Virus record (IMG/VR): IMGVR_UViG_3300020475_000527
Span: 1 to 23,282 of that record
From: a virus
Strand: one strand, 5' to 3'
Length of the DNA: 23,282 nt
Within the stretch, counting starts at the first letter, position 1. Each line of letters starts with the position of its first letter. A program made the translations under genes and the position numbers. Below the pieces are notes generated by a model, which worked only from the letters and a program-made list of their open reading frames with translations, was not told the DNA's origin and made no database searches. Below are positions 8,656 to 18,625 of the stretch, one piece after another.

Positions 8656-10404
8656 ATGGCAGCTATTATCTCAGAAAAATTTAGAATCTTCAATGCGAAG
8701 CAATTCTTAGAATCCCTCAGTGAAGCTGAGAAGACACATATGTATTTCTTTGTGGGACGTTCCTCTAAATGGGATGCTCATCTTGAAATTTTTAACGTAA
8801 GCGGAACTTTTTCCGTAGGTGAAACAGTTAGTGGTGGTGGATGGAGTGGAGTAGTATCTGAAGTTCATGCTAATAGTTTGCTACTTACTACAATCCTTCC
8901 TACGGCAACTACTACACCTACATTTAAGACTGCTATAACTGGAGGAACTTCTGGTGCTACTGCTGTTTCTGGAACATATAGGTATGCAACCGAAGAGATT
9001 CCACCAGCACCAATTGATAACCAAGCTGAAAAGCAAGACGTATATACAGAACTAATCGCTGCCAAGAAGATTACTTCATCATTTGCCCGTCTTGTTGTAC
9101 CCCGTTACAACTGGAGTACAACGCTGAATCCAAAATTTGATATGTACCGTCCTAACTATGCACCTACTGCTGGTGGTGGAGGTACAGTTGGTGTACAAAC
9201 TGCTCTTAATTCTTCTGCATTACCTGGATCTAAGTTCTATGTGATGAATGGAGAATATCAGGTATTTAAATGCCTTTATAATGGAGAGAATGCTGCTAAT
9301 GCTACAGGTCAAAATGTAACTTACGAACCAAAGAGTTCTCCTAGTGCTGGCGAAGGTACATTTGCAAATGGTATATTCACAGAACCTGCTGGTACTGGTG
9401 GATACATCTGGAAGCATATGTACACCCTTACAACAGGTGATGTTCTATCTTTCCTATCAACAGACTTTATGCCTATTGCTGCTTCTGGAGAGGCATCTAG
9501 GACTGCTGTAGAAGCACTTGCCGTTGATGGTGGTGTTAGTGTTGTATTGGATAATGCACAAGGAACGACTGGATTACCAGCTTCAGAGACATTATATACA
9601 GCAATTGTTGGTGATGGTACTAATGGTGTAGTTAAATTTGAAACTACTGCTGGTGGTGGTATTTCTAGTATTAGTGTTGAAGCAGCAGGTTCAGGATATA
9701 CTTACGGTAGTGTAATACTGACACAAGCTACCACATTTACTGACGCTGGACTTACTACTGGTTATGGTAGTGCATTTACTGCTGTAGGTGGATTTGAAGT
9801 AATTGTTTCACCTGAAGGTGGTCACGGTTCTAGTGCTGAAGCAGAATTATTTGCTAAGAGAGTTATGACGAATATTCGTCTAACTTATGCAGAAGGTTCT
9901 GGAGACTTCCCTGTAGATAATGATTTCCGTAGGATTGGTATTATTCAAGATCCATTAGATTATGGAACAACCAACGTTGCAACAGATCCAACACGCCGTG
10001 GAACGTTTGCAGTTAAATTGAATGGTGCAACCGCAGATTATGTTGCTGATGAGACTATTACCCAGACTGTTACAGGTGGTACTGCAAAAGGTACTGTTGT
10101 TTCTTGGGATACTACTAATGGTATTTTGAAATATTTCCAATCACCTACTACACATACTGATAGTGGTGTAGTTCGTGCATTTGAATCTAATGCTGCTAAT
10201 GCAGTTGTTGGAGGAACATCAACTGCTTCTGGTACTGTTGATACTGCACAAAATACTGCATTGGTGGAAGTTTCATTTACTGGTGGTTTAGCAACTCCTG
10301 AGATTGAACCTAACTCTGGTGATATCGTATACATAGAGAACAGAAGGCAAATTACACGTGCTCCTGACCAGATTGAGGACATCAAGCTAGTAATTGAATT
10401 CTAA
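8656..10404 (+). CDS. 8: Baseplate wedge subunit gp8 (T4 gp8 homologue, enlarged)
   Basis: This 582-aa protein keeps the landmarks of T4 gp8 (334 aa) in order: an N-terminal KFR...F segment followed by FFVGRSSKW (residues 31-39, T4 has a similar ITFGRSEPW), VVPRYNW (147-153, T4 VIPRRDW), YQVFKCLY (201-208, T4 WLVYRCLD), GGYIWKHMY (248-256, T4 GYVWEYLF), FRRIGIIQDPL (424-434, T4 FRQISIITNPL) and the C-terminus SGDIVYIENRRQI...DQIEDI (554-576, T4 SGEMIYMENR...DQTEEI). T4 residues are quoted from memory. In T4, gp8 is a dimer in each baseplate wedge that binds gp7, gp10 and gp6. The extra length is in beta-rich insertions at about 43-113, 280-395 and 450-535. The start ATG at 8656 follows a weak AAGG at 8641-8644, and the late promoter pair precedes it. 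The stop is at 10402-10404. Confidence 0.93.
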   Translation: MAAIISEKFRIFNAKQFLESLSEAEKTHMYFFVGRSSKWDAHLEIFNVSGTFSVGETVSGGGWSGVVSEVHANSLLLTTILPTATTTPTFKTAITGGTSGATAVSGTYRYATEEIPPAPIDNQAEKQDVYTELIAAKKITSSFARLVVPRYNWSTTLNPKFDMYRPNYAPTAGGGGTVGVQTALNSSALPGSKFYVMNGEYQVFKCLYNGENAANATGQNVTYEPKSSPSAGEGTFANGIFTEPAGTGGYIWKHMYTLTTGDVLSFLSTDFMPIAASGEASRTAVEALAVDGGVSVVLDNAQGTTGLPASETLYTAIVGDGTNGVVKFETTAGGGISSISVEAAGSGYTYGSVILTQATTFTDAGLTTGYGSAFTAVGGFEVIVSPEGGHGSSAEAELFAKRVMTNIRLTYAEGSGDFPVDNDFRRIGIIQDPLDYGTTNVATDPTRRGTFAVKLNGATADYVADETITQTVTGGTAKGTVVSWDTTNGILKYFQSPTTHTDSGVVRAFESNAANAVVGGTSTASGTVDTAQNTALVEVSFTGGLATPEIEPNSGDIVYIENRRQITRAPDQIEDIKLVIEF

Positions 10405-10434
10405 TTCTATCCAAAAAACTAGAGACAAAGTGAG
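10405..10434 (+). other. 30-bp intergenic gap between gp8 and the DUF4815-type gene
   Basis: No TATAAATA octamer, no hairpin followed by a T-run, and only a weak purine-rich ribosome site (AGAGAC at 10421-10426) are visible. The downstream gene is therefore probably read through from the promoters before gp8, although an internal promoter cannot be excluded. Confidence 0.5.
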
Positions 10435-13400
10435 ATGCCTCAGAAGACAAACCTTAATGTAGCTCCATACTACGACAATTTTGAACTGGATAAAAACTTC
10501 TATAAGGTTCTCTTTCGTCCTGGATATTCAATCCAAGCGAGAGAGTTAACCCAATTACAGTCTATTCTTCAGAATCAGATTGAAAGTTTTGGTAAATACA
10601 ATTTCAAGCAGGGTGAATTAGTCATTCCTGGTGAGGTTGGTCTTAACACGAGATTATCTTATGTTAAGTTGTCTTCTGTATCAGAAATACCTGTAAACCA
10701 AGATGGTCAAGTGGTTTACAAGAAATATGATATTAGTCAATTAAAAGGCGTAGAATTAAAAGGTTTAACTTCAGGTGTTATTGGTACAGTAGTTTCAAGT
10801 AAGGATGCTACCGATACAACATCTGATGTTGTGTATGTTAATTACACAAATAGTGGTGATTCAGGGAATGAGGATACATTCCGTCAAGGTGAGACCCTAG
10901 AGGTCGTAGATGGCGTTAATACACCACTCCTAGTGGTTGGAACCGATGGAAGCGTACTTCCTACTAGTATTTCTGTTACTGATCCTGACACAGGTATATC
11001 AGCGTCCCTAGAGAGCACTGCTATGGGATATGCTTCTGCTGTTCAGGTAGAAGAAGGAATTTATTTTGTAAATGGATATTTTGTAAAAAACAAATCACAA
11101 TTATTAGTAATTGATGATTATTATGATCAACCATCTGCAAAAGTTGGTTTTAAAATAGATGAGAGTTTAGTTACTCCTGAAGAAGACGATAGTTTATATG
11201 ATAATTCTGCTGGATCAAGTAATTATTCATCTCCAGGAGCTCATAGATTAAAAATTAGTCTTACCGTTGTAAAATATAATCTTGGTGAAATCACCGATAA
11301 GAATTTTATTCAGTTACTAACTGTTAAGAAGGGTACTGTACAATCACAAGTAGTACAAACAGACTACTCTCTTCTAGAACAAACTTTAGCAAGAAGGACT
11401 TATGATGAATCTGGTGACTATATTGTTGATAACTTCTCTCTAGATGTTAGAGAATACTACCAACAAAATGGTAATCTAGGAATTTATCCTCTAGATGCTT
11501 TTGGAAAAGTTAATGGTATTACAACAACAGAGGCACAGCAGAAACTTTTAGCTAGTGTAGGTCCAGGTAAGGCATATATTAAGGGATATGAGATTGTTAA
11601 TAAAGAAACAAAGTACATTCCTATCAATAAAGCAAGAGAAACTCTTGATAGAAAGGATATTCGTTTAAAAACTAGTGGTCTTCCCACATATAAAATTACA
11701 AACACTTATAATACGGTTCCTCTTAATGCTGAAGGTTCTCAATTAAGTGCTTATCCTAATGTATTTCTTTCTGCATCCTTTAATGATGGATCAATTGGTT
11801 TAAATGGTAGTGAAGAATCTACAGATTCAAAACAAACTGTTAGTCGTAGAGGAACTTTCTTTGATACCAACAGTGGTATTAAAACAATTTACATTGAAAT
11901 TCACCCAGATTCTGTAACCAAGTATAATGCTTTAGCTGATTCTAATTGGTTGAGTAATAAATCTGGTGGTGGATTATCTCAGATTGCTATTATATCAAGT
12001 AGAGTTGGTAGTAGTACTACTCCAAATGGACAAAAACCATTAGTTCCAATTGCATTTTCAAAGGTTAGTAGAATTGAAGCTAATTCAAATTCGTCTGTAA
12101 AGTATCTTGAACTTACAGTTAGTGCAAAGAAAGATGAATTAGATCAGTTTCTATTAGAATATGATATGGGTGCAGACAATCTCAGACGAGCAGTATTCTG
12201 GGATGATGCAGATGCAATGGCTGATGATCATAGTACAGCAGCTAATGTTCCTATTGGATATATTGTTGATTACAATGAAACATTTACTCCAGTTATCGGA
12301 ACAGTAAAACCAAGTAACTTTACTCTTGCTGAGAAAGGATCTGGATTTAATCCAGACACTGATACTATACTATCAAAAGGTAGACAATCTAATGGTACAT
12401 CCATTTATAATTCTATATTTGGGTTGTCATATTTTGATCCTCAATTCTTTACTAAGATTATTTTAGACCAACCACTTCAGTATGCTGAAAATGATGCAAA
12501 ATATTTTGCTCCTGGAAGATACGTATATGGTATTGCAAGCGGTGCATATGGTGTTGTAGAAGGAGAAGCACTTGGTAAGTACACGAGTACTAGAACCTTG
12601 ATGTTAAAGACTCTTTTTGGTGAGTTTAGATCTGGTGAAACTATTAGAGATGAAAATAATAATATCTTAAAAATTGCTAAAGATAATACTATTTCACATT
12701 TCATTGTTAATAACACTGGTGGTGGTTATGATACAGGAAGTAAGGTTAGGATTGATGGTGTTGAATATGATGATTCTAAAATTAAATTAAACTTAGCATC
12801 AACAGGTGGAAAAATTATTAGTGCAACTGTTGTAGATAGAGAAGGTGTTAATATTGAATATTCAAAACCACCATCTGTAATTGCTATTCAGGCAACTGGA
12901 TCTGGTGTAACTCCAACAGCTGCTCTTATTACTCCTGTTCTTGTTAGAAATGCAGTAACAACATACACTCCACAAAATGTAAAATCTTTCTATTCTAAAT
13001 TTGGTTCTGGAAGTGTAAACACATTCACTTCTGATGTTGAGTTGAATAAAGAAACATATTCTGAAGTTGTTCCTGTTACTGAGTTTACTTTTAGTGGAGA
13101 ATTAGGAAGAAAGTATATTGAATGTAATGGATTTGGTGGAGATGCAACTAAGTTCTTACAACAAGGAGATCTAGTACAGTTTACAGATAGTACTGATACT
13201 ATAGTACGTGCTCTTGTACAACAATCAACTAAACCATCTGGTATACTAAAATCAAGAATATATCTAGATAGATCTCTTCCTGCTGATGTAAGTAATAGTA
13301 GTGTTGTTAGAGTGCGTCCTTCAATTGATAACTTTAATCAAGGAAGTCTTTTATATAAAACAGGAACTACTCAAGTTAGTTCAATTGTTGCAGATAGTGA

Positions 13401-16400
13401 AGATTCTAAAATTTCATACTTCCTAAGAAGGGACTTTGTTAGTCCTGGTTCTGGTGGAGCTGGAATGATAACATTCGCTGCTCAATTGCCATTTGGTACT
13501 CAGAGATTTGTTTCATTCACCGAAAGTAATTTCCTTGTAACAGTTTTAGATCCAGGCGATGCACCTTCTATTGGTAAAGGTGACATTGTTTATCTTACCT
13601 CAGATCAAGTAAGTATAACATCTTCTGTTGATTCTGCTAGTGGTTTAACTGCTGGTAGTGTATCACTATCATTTACTGATACTTATTTTGGATCTATTCC
13701 TACAGGAGGAACTTATCCAACTCTTAAATTGACTGCTACATTAGAAGTTAGTAAGGCAAAACCAAGATTAAAGACAGCAGTTGTTAATAAGAGAATTGTT
13801 ATTGATTCTATTGGAGACAATATTATTCCTTTCAGAGGAAAGGATTATGATAGTGAAAATCTAACAGTATACAGTTATGCTGATGCATATAAACTAAGAT
13901 ATGTTTATGAAGGTACTACATCTGCTCCACCTACTGTAGATAGAAATGGTAATCTTCTTAGTGGTACTGATGTTACTAGTAGATTTACTTTTGATGATGG
14001 TCAGAGAGATACAATATATGACCTTTCAAGACTTGTTCTTAAACCAGGATCCGATTCTCCTTCAGGTCAATTAGTTATTGCTTTTGATTACTTTGAGCAT
14101 ACTCAAGGTGATTTTTGTGCTGTTGATTCTTATTTACATGAAGCTGGTGTTGGTCCCGAAGATATTCCAACATACAATTCTCCTGCTCTTGGTAAGGTAT
14201 CATTGAGTGATGTTTTAGACTTCAGACCAAAAGTTGATAACGATTCTATTACTTCTGGATTTGATAATAATTCTCTATTATCTTCTTCTAATACTAGATC
14301 ATTTACTGGAACTGGTGGTATTGTTTCTAGCACACCTGCTTCCGATTCTAATTTAGAGTATACATTCTCATTTACACAGAAGCAATACTTAGATAGAATT
14401 GATGGTTTGTTCTTGAATAAGAAAGGTGAATTTGTTGTTAAAGAGGGTAATTCATCTTTAAATCCATCTAAACCTGATCCTATTAATGATGCTATCTCTT
14501 TGTATTACATGTATGTTCCTGCTTTCACAGAAAGTAGTAAGGATGTAAGGATTATACCTGTTGATAACAAGCGTTATACAATGCGTGATATTGGCAAGTT
14601 GGAGAAACGTATTGAAAGATTAGAATATTACACTACGTTAAGTGTCTTGGAACAGCAAGCACTCAACATGCATATTACTGATTCTGCTGGAATAAATCGC
14701 TTTAAGAGTGGTTTCATAGTGGACAATTTTGAGACACATAAGATTGGATCTTTAAAGTCAGTTGATTACAAGTGTTCTATTGATACTCAACAATCTGTAA
14801 TGAGACCTCAATCTAAAGAGGATTCATTTAAGTTAGAAGAAGTTAATACAAGAGAAGATCAAAGATCAGTTTCTGGATATCAAAAATCTGGAGATCGTGT
14901 TACTCTTCCATATACAGAATTAGAATTGTTAGGAAATAACTTTGCTACTAAGACAGTTAATCCTAATCCATTTGTTGTACTTCAGTATGTTGGTGATTCA
15001 TTCATAGGACCATCAGCTGATTCTTGGTATGACACCAGTGTAGCACCTCTGGTTACAGATAACAATACAAATTTATATTCAATTTTCCTTGCAAAGAATG
15101 AACTTAAAGATGCTTTTTCAAGTCTTTATAATTCTTATAAAATAAATTGGATTGGTGCAGATAGAGCATTCTTTAACATAGGTTCATTTGCAGAAACTAA
15201 TAGTAGTATATCTGACAGTAGTGTTACTAGTGCTTCTGTTGGAAGTTCTTCAAACATTAGTCCTCAGAATAATGAAATTGGTAAAGGTATCAATACAAGA
15301 GGTGTTGGTTCTAACGTAGTAGCAACATCATTGTCATTCTTTGCAAGAAGTATTTCGGTTCAATTTAAAGTTAGTCGTCTTAAACCTAATACAAATATAA
15401 GTGTCTTCATGGAAGGACAGGATATTTCTCGTTGGGTTAATCCTGATTATAGGTATACAGGCATTGCTGGTAATTCATTATCATCTTTTAACAGTCCTAT
15501 TACTACAGATGAGAATGGTAATGCTAGTGGTATCATTTTAATACCTGCTGGACAACCACCTAGAGAGAATACTACATGGACTGGAAATGTTGATACTGTA
15601 TCATATGATACAGATGCTAGTGAAATTAGATTTTCTACTGGTGTAAAAACAATTAGATTTACTTCAAGTTCTACAAATGCTTCCAAAGATAGTGTAGAAA
15701 CATATGCTGAAGTTAAGTACTATGCTACAGGATTGCTTCCAGATAACCCTTCTTCTATTGTTTCAACTAGTCCTGCATTCTTTAAATCTAATGAAGGTAC
15801 ACAAATAGTTGATAGTAATACTGATAACCCAGCTAGACCAAATCCACTTGCACAGACATTTACTGTTGATGGATTTGATGGTGGATTGTTTACAACTAGT
15901 GTTGATCTATTCTTCTCTCAAAAGAGTTCCACTATTCCTATTAGAATTTATCTAACAGATGTTGAGAATGGTAAACCAGGTAAAAATATTATTCCTGGAA
16001 CACAAAAAGTTTTAAATCCTGATACTTATTTAAGAGTCGTTGCTAGTGACACTCTTAATATAACAAAGGGAGAAAAGATAACTGGATCTACTTCTAATGC
16101 TTCTGGTCCTATTTCTCGTATCTTTGATAAAAATAACATTGAAGTTAGTTCTTCTGCATCAGGTGTATTTACTTTAACTAATGATCAGGTCTATACATTA
16201 CTATTAAACAATCATAATGGTACTGATTTCAAGCAAGATGAAACTCTAACAGTTCCATCAATAACTACTGCTAACAATGCTAATAATACTACAATATCAC
16301 TTAAGATTGTTAAGGATTCTGGTAGGGTAACTGATCTGAAGATTAAGAATACTGGTTATGACTATGATTCTGCAATTGTAACAATTGAGAGTCCTCAACT

Positions 16401-18612
16401 ACCTGGTGGTGGTAATGCTACTGCTACAGTAAGAGTTTCTGGAAATAAAGTTTATCATTCGGAATTAGTTCTTGCTGGTTCTGAATATACCGAACCACCT
16501 GCTGTTGTTATACGTGGAACAGGTACTGGTAATGCTGGTGCTGAAATTGAATCGTTTATTACTATTGATAGTCCAGCAGTTCGTATGGGTATCTCAATTG
16601 ATGATACTGGTGTAACTGCTTCAACTACTCCAACCAAGTTTACTTTTGATTATCCTGTATATTTACAGAATGATACTGAGTATGCTCTTGTTCTTGAGAC
16701 AGATTCTATTGATTACTTGGTATGGGCTTCTGCATTAGGAGAATCTGATATTGCCACTAGCACAACTGTCACAACACAACCTGCTTTAGGTTCTCTCTTC
16801 AAGTCTCAAAATACTAATGCTTGGATAGAAGATTTATTTGAAGACATTAAGTATAAACTAAATCGTGCAGAGTTTGATATTACAAGACCAGCAGAACTTC
16901 TTCTTACAAACGAAGAACTTGGATACGAAGCATTATCTTCCAATCCAATTGAAACTGATGCTAGTTCTAATTCAACTGCAACTTCTCCATTGTTTAAAAA
17001 TAGCAACTTCAATGTTAAGGTAAGTCATTCTGATAATGGATTTGATTCTGATGGTAAATCATATGTCTTCTTTAAGGGAGTATCTGATGTTGGTGGTGTA
17101 ACTGCAACACAATTAAATTCTGGTTTATTTAAAGTCGTAAGTGCAGGTATTGATTCTTATAATATAGTATCTTCAAGTAGAGCATCATCAAGTTCATTTG
17201 GTGGTGGTACAGATGTACTAGTATCATATAATAGGAAGTTTGAAAAACTTCATGCAACTGTTCCTAATCTCTCATTTACACAGACTAGTGTTGGTAGTTC
17301 AGTTAAAACAACTAATATTGCACCTGTAGATGATAATGTTGGTACATTTACTTCATATTCTCAATCTGATTATGAAAAGACTTTCTTGAATGAAGATTTC
17401 TTCTTTATTAATCAAAAAGTTATTGCGTCAAGAATTAACGAGACTTCTAATAATATTACAAGATCTTTAACATACAAGATTGATTTATCAAGTAGTGTAT
17501 CTCATTTGTCACCATTGATTGATCTTTCTAGATCTTCAGTAAAAACTATCAGCAATAGAGTAGAAAATCCTAAAGGAAATGAAGATAGATTTGGTCGTAG
17601 AAATCAATTATTAGAATTCTATCCTGTTTATGGTTTCCAAACAAATGGTGTTGCTGGTAATGAAACAGTCACTGCTGCTGGACAAACAATAACAGGTGCG
17701 ACTAGTAAAGCATCTGGTGATGTTGTTAAGGTTGCTGGAACATACATCTATGTTAAGGTTAAAACTAATGACACATTCCAACCAGGAGAAACATTAACAT
17801 TTGAAACTGATACCTTTGCTGGAACTGTTAGTGTTGATAGTGGTGCTAATGTAACTAAGGAATCATTTGCAATTCCTGATGTTCTATCACCTCCATCATA
17901 TGTAACTGCTAGAAACCCAAGTGTTATTGCTGAAACATATGATAATAAGATTTCTGGTAAGGTTTTACTTTGGAATGAACAGACAAAAGTTCTTACTACA
18001 ATTAATGATAAGAAACCTATAAATGATGATTACACTGGTGCTATTAATACTAACACTGATTATACCAGAAATGCAGTTGTAGATTCTATGGGTGCTGATA
18101 TATTCCGTGTAGGAGATATCATTTCTTATAGTGGACAAGATGCAGAAGAGCAGTTGTACTTAGAGGTATCTAAAATATCTTATTCTGATGGAATTGAGTA
18201 TACAAGTGATATACAATCTAAGAATAGTTCAACTATCGCTAAATATGTAACGAAAGAAGTTGCTATTCAAAATCCAGCTACTGCAATTGATTTAAAGATT
18301 ACTGCTAATACCAGTGATATTAATAATATCTCAATTCTTTATAGAATTAAAAAATCATCTTCACAAGAAAACTTTGAAGATATTGAATGGATATATTTTA
18401 ACGGAACAGGACTTCCAGATGTTAATGTAATTGCAACTGCTGAGAATTCCATTAGTGGAATCACCGAGAAGCAATCTTCATATCAAGAACTATCTTATAG
18501 TGTTGAAGATCTTTCTGAGTTCTCATCATTTGCCATTAAGGTCGTAATGAAATCAAACAACCCTGCATTTGTACCGAAGATCCAAGATCTTAGGGCTGTA
18601 GCATCATACTAA
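10435..18612 (+). CDS. Giant DUF4815-type virion structural protein (baseplate/fibre connector candidate)
   Basis: This 2,725-aa protein opens with the hallmark of DUF4815 phage proteins: PYYDNF, then FRPGYSIQARELTQLQSILQ (residues about 28-47), then F-K-x-G and VIPG. A second conserved section has RYTMRDIGKLEKRIERLEYY (about 1380-1399), a probable short coiled coil, followed by RFKSGFIVDNF and CSIDTQQSVMRP. Further family-like landmarks are LKPNT (about 1650), LAQTF (about 1805) followed by SVDLFFSQKS, and SLFKSQNTNAW (about 2120). The C-terminus has a FAIKVVMKSNNPAFVP...DLRAVA block. Beta-repeat modules (nt 12700-12930, 16040-16560, 17640-17860) separate these parts. T4 places gp9, gp10, gp11 and gp12 after gp8; this gene fills the gp9/gp10 interval, so a wedge or fibre-attachment role is plausible but unproven. 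ATG at 10435; TAA at 18610-18612. Confidence 0.85.
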   Translation: MPQKTNLNVAPYYDNFELDKNFYKVLFRPGYSIQARELTQLQSILQNQIESFGKYNFKQGELVIPGEVGLNTRLSYVKLSSVSEIPVNQDGQVVYKKYDISQLKGVELKGLTSGVIGTVVSSKDATDTTSDVVYVNYTNSGDSGNEDTFRQGETLEVVDGVNTPLLVVGTDGSVLPTSISVTDPDTGISASLESTAMGYASAVQVEEGIYFVNGYFVKNKSQLLVIDDYYDQPSAKVGFKIDESLVTPEEDDSLYDNSAGSSNYSSPGAHRLKISLTVVKYNLGEITDKNFIQLLTVKKGTVQSQVVQTDYSLLEQTLARRTYDESGDYIVDNFSLDVREYYQQNGNLGIYPLDAFGKVNGITTTEAQQKLLASVGPGKAYIKGYEIVNKETKYIPINKARETLDRKDIRLKTSGLPTYKITNTYNTVPLNAEGSQLSAYPNVFLSASFNDGSIGLNGSEESTDSKQTVSRRGTFFDTNSGIKTIYIEIHPDSVTKYNALADSNWLSNKSGGGLSQIAIISSRVGSSTTPNGQKPLVPIAFSKVSRIEANSNSSVKYLELTVSAKKDELDQFLLEYDMGADNLRRAVFWDDADAMADDHSTAANVPIGYIVDYNETFTPVIGTVKPSNFTLAEKGSGFNPDTDTILSKGRQSNGTSIYNSIFGLSYFDPQFFTKIILDQPLQYAENDAKYFAPGRYVYGIASGAYGVVEGEALGKYTSTRTLMLKTLFGEFRSGETIRDENNNILKIAKDNTISHFIVNNTGGGYDTGSKVRIDGVEYDDSKIKLNLASTGGKIISATVVDREGVNIEYSKPPSVIAIQATGSGVTPTAALITPVLVRNAVTTYTPQNVKSFYSKFGSGSVNTFTSDVELNKETYSEVVPVTEFTFSGELGRKYIECNGFGGDATKFLQQGDLVQFTDSTDTIVRALVQQSTKPSGILKSRIYLDRSLPADVSNSSVVRVRPSIDNFNQGSLLYKTGTTQVSSIVADSEDSKISYFLRRDFVSPGSGGAGMITFAAQLPFGTQRFVSFTESNFLVTVLDPGDAPSIGKGDIVYLTSDQVSITSSVDSASGLTAGSVSLSFTDTYFGSIPTGGTYPTLKLTATLEVSKAKPRLKTAVVNKRIVIDSIGDNIIPFRGKDYDSENLTVYSYADAYKLRYVYEGTTSAPPTVDRNGNLLSGTDVTSRFTFDDGQRDTIYDLSRLVLKPGSDSPSGQLVIAFDYFEHTQGDFCAVDSYLHEAGVGPEDIPTYNSPALGKVSLSDVLDFRPKVDNDSITSGFDNNSLLSSSNTRSFTGTGGIVSSTPASDSNLEYTFSFTQKQYLDRIDGLFLNKKGEFVVKEGNSSLNPSKPDPINDAISLYYMYVPAFTESSKDVRIIPVDNKRYTMRDIGKLEKRIERLEYYTTLSVLEQQALNMHITDSAGINRFKSGFIVDNFETHKIGSLKSVDYKCSIDTQQSVMRPQSKEDSFKLEEVNTREDQRSVSGYQKSGDRVTLPYTELELLGNNFATKTVNPNPFVVLQYVGDSFIGPSADSWYDTSVAPLVTDNNTNLYSIFLAKNELKDAFSSLYNSYKINWIGADRAFFNIGSFAETNSSISDSSVTSASVGSSSNISPQNNEIGKGINTRGVGSNVVATSLSFFARSISVQFKVSRLKPNTNISVFMEGQDISRWVNPDYRYTGIAGNSLSSFNSPITTDENGNASGIILIPAGQPPRENTTWTGNVDTVSYDTDASEIRFSTGVKTIRFTSSSTNASKDSVETYAEVKYYATGLLPDNPSSIVSTSPAFFKSNEGTQIVDSNTDNPARPNPLAQTFTVDGFDGGLFTTSVDLFFSQKSSTIPIRIYLTDVENGKPGKNIIPGTQKVLNPDTYLRVVASDTLNITKGEKITGSTSNASGPISRIFDKNNIEVSSSASGVFTLTNDQVYTLLLNNHNGTDFKQDETLTVPSITTANNANNTTISLKIVKDSGRVTDLKIKNTGYDYDSAIVTIESPQLPGGGNATATVRVSGNKVYHSELVLAGSEYTEPPAVVIRGTGTGNAGAEIESFITIDSPAVRMGISIDDTGVTASTTPTKFTFDYPVYLQNDTEYALVLETDSIDYLVWASALGESDIATSTTVTTQPALGSLFKSQNTNAWIEDLFEDIKYKLNRAEFDITRPAELLLTNEELGYEALSSNPIETDASSNSTATSPLFKNSNFNVKVSHSDNGFDSDGKSYVFFKGVSDVGGVTATQLNSGLFKVVSAGIDSYNIVSSSRASSSSFGGGTDVLVSYNRKFEKLHATVPNLSFTQTSVGSSVKTTNIAPVDDNVGTFTSYSQSDYEKTFLNEDFFFINQKVIASRINETSNNITRSLTYKIDLSSSVSHLSPLIDLSRSSVKTISNRVENPKGNEDRFGRRNQLLEFYPVYGFQTNGVAGNETVTAAGQTITGATSKASGDVVKVAGTYIYVKVKTNDTFQPGETLTFETDTFAGTVSVDSGANVTKESFAIPDVLSPPSYVTARNPSVIAETYDNKISGKVLLWNEQTKVLTTINDKKPINDDYTGAINTNTDYTRNAVVDSMGADIFRVGDIISYSGQDAEEQLYLEVSKISYSDGIEYTSDIQSKNSSTIAKYVTKEVAIQNPATAIDLKITANTSDINNISILYRIKKSSSQENFEDIEWIYFNGTGLPDVNVIATAENSISGITEKQSSYQELSYSVEDLSEFSSFAIKVVMKSNNPAFVPKIQDLRAVASY

Positions 18613-18617
18613 GAGGA
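18611..18617 (+). promoter_or_regulatory. Ribosome binding site for the first tail-fibre gene
   Basis: AAGAGGA overlaps the TAA stop of the upstream gene and lies 8 bases before the ATG at 18626. It is the best Shine-Dalgarno match among the gene starts in the window and supports that start. The overlap with the stop suggests that ribosomes finishing the giant protein help feed the fibre gene. Confidence 0.75.
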
Positions 18618-18625
18618 TCCCCACA

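Noticed and set aside
10038-10385. 115-codon minus-strand open frame within gp8
   Set aside because: It lies wholly opposite conserved gp8 coding sequence, has no ribosome site or recognisable motif, and reads as a low-complexity shadow.
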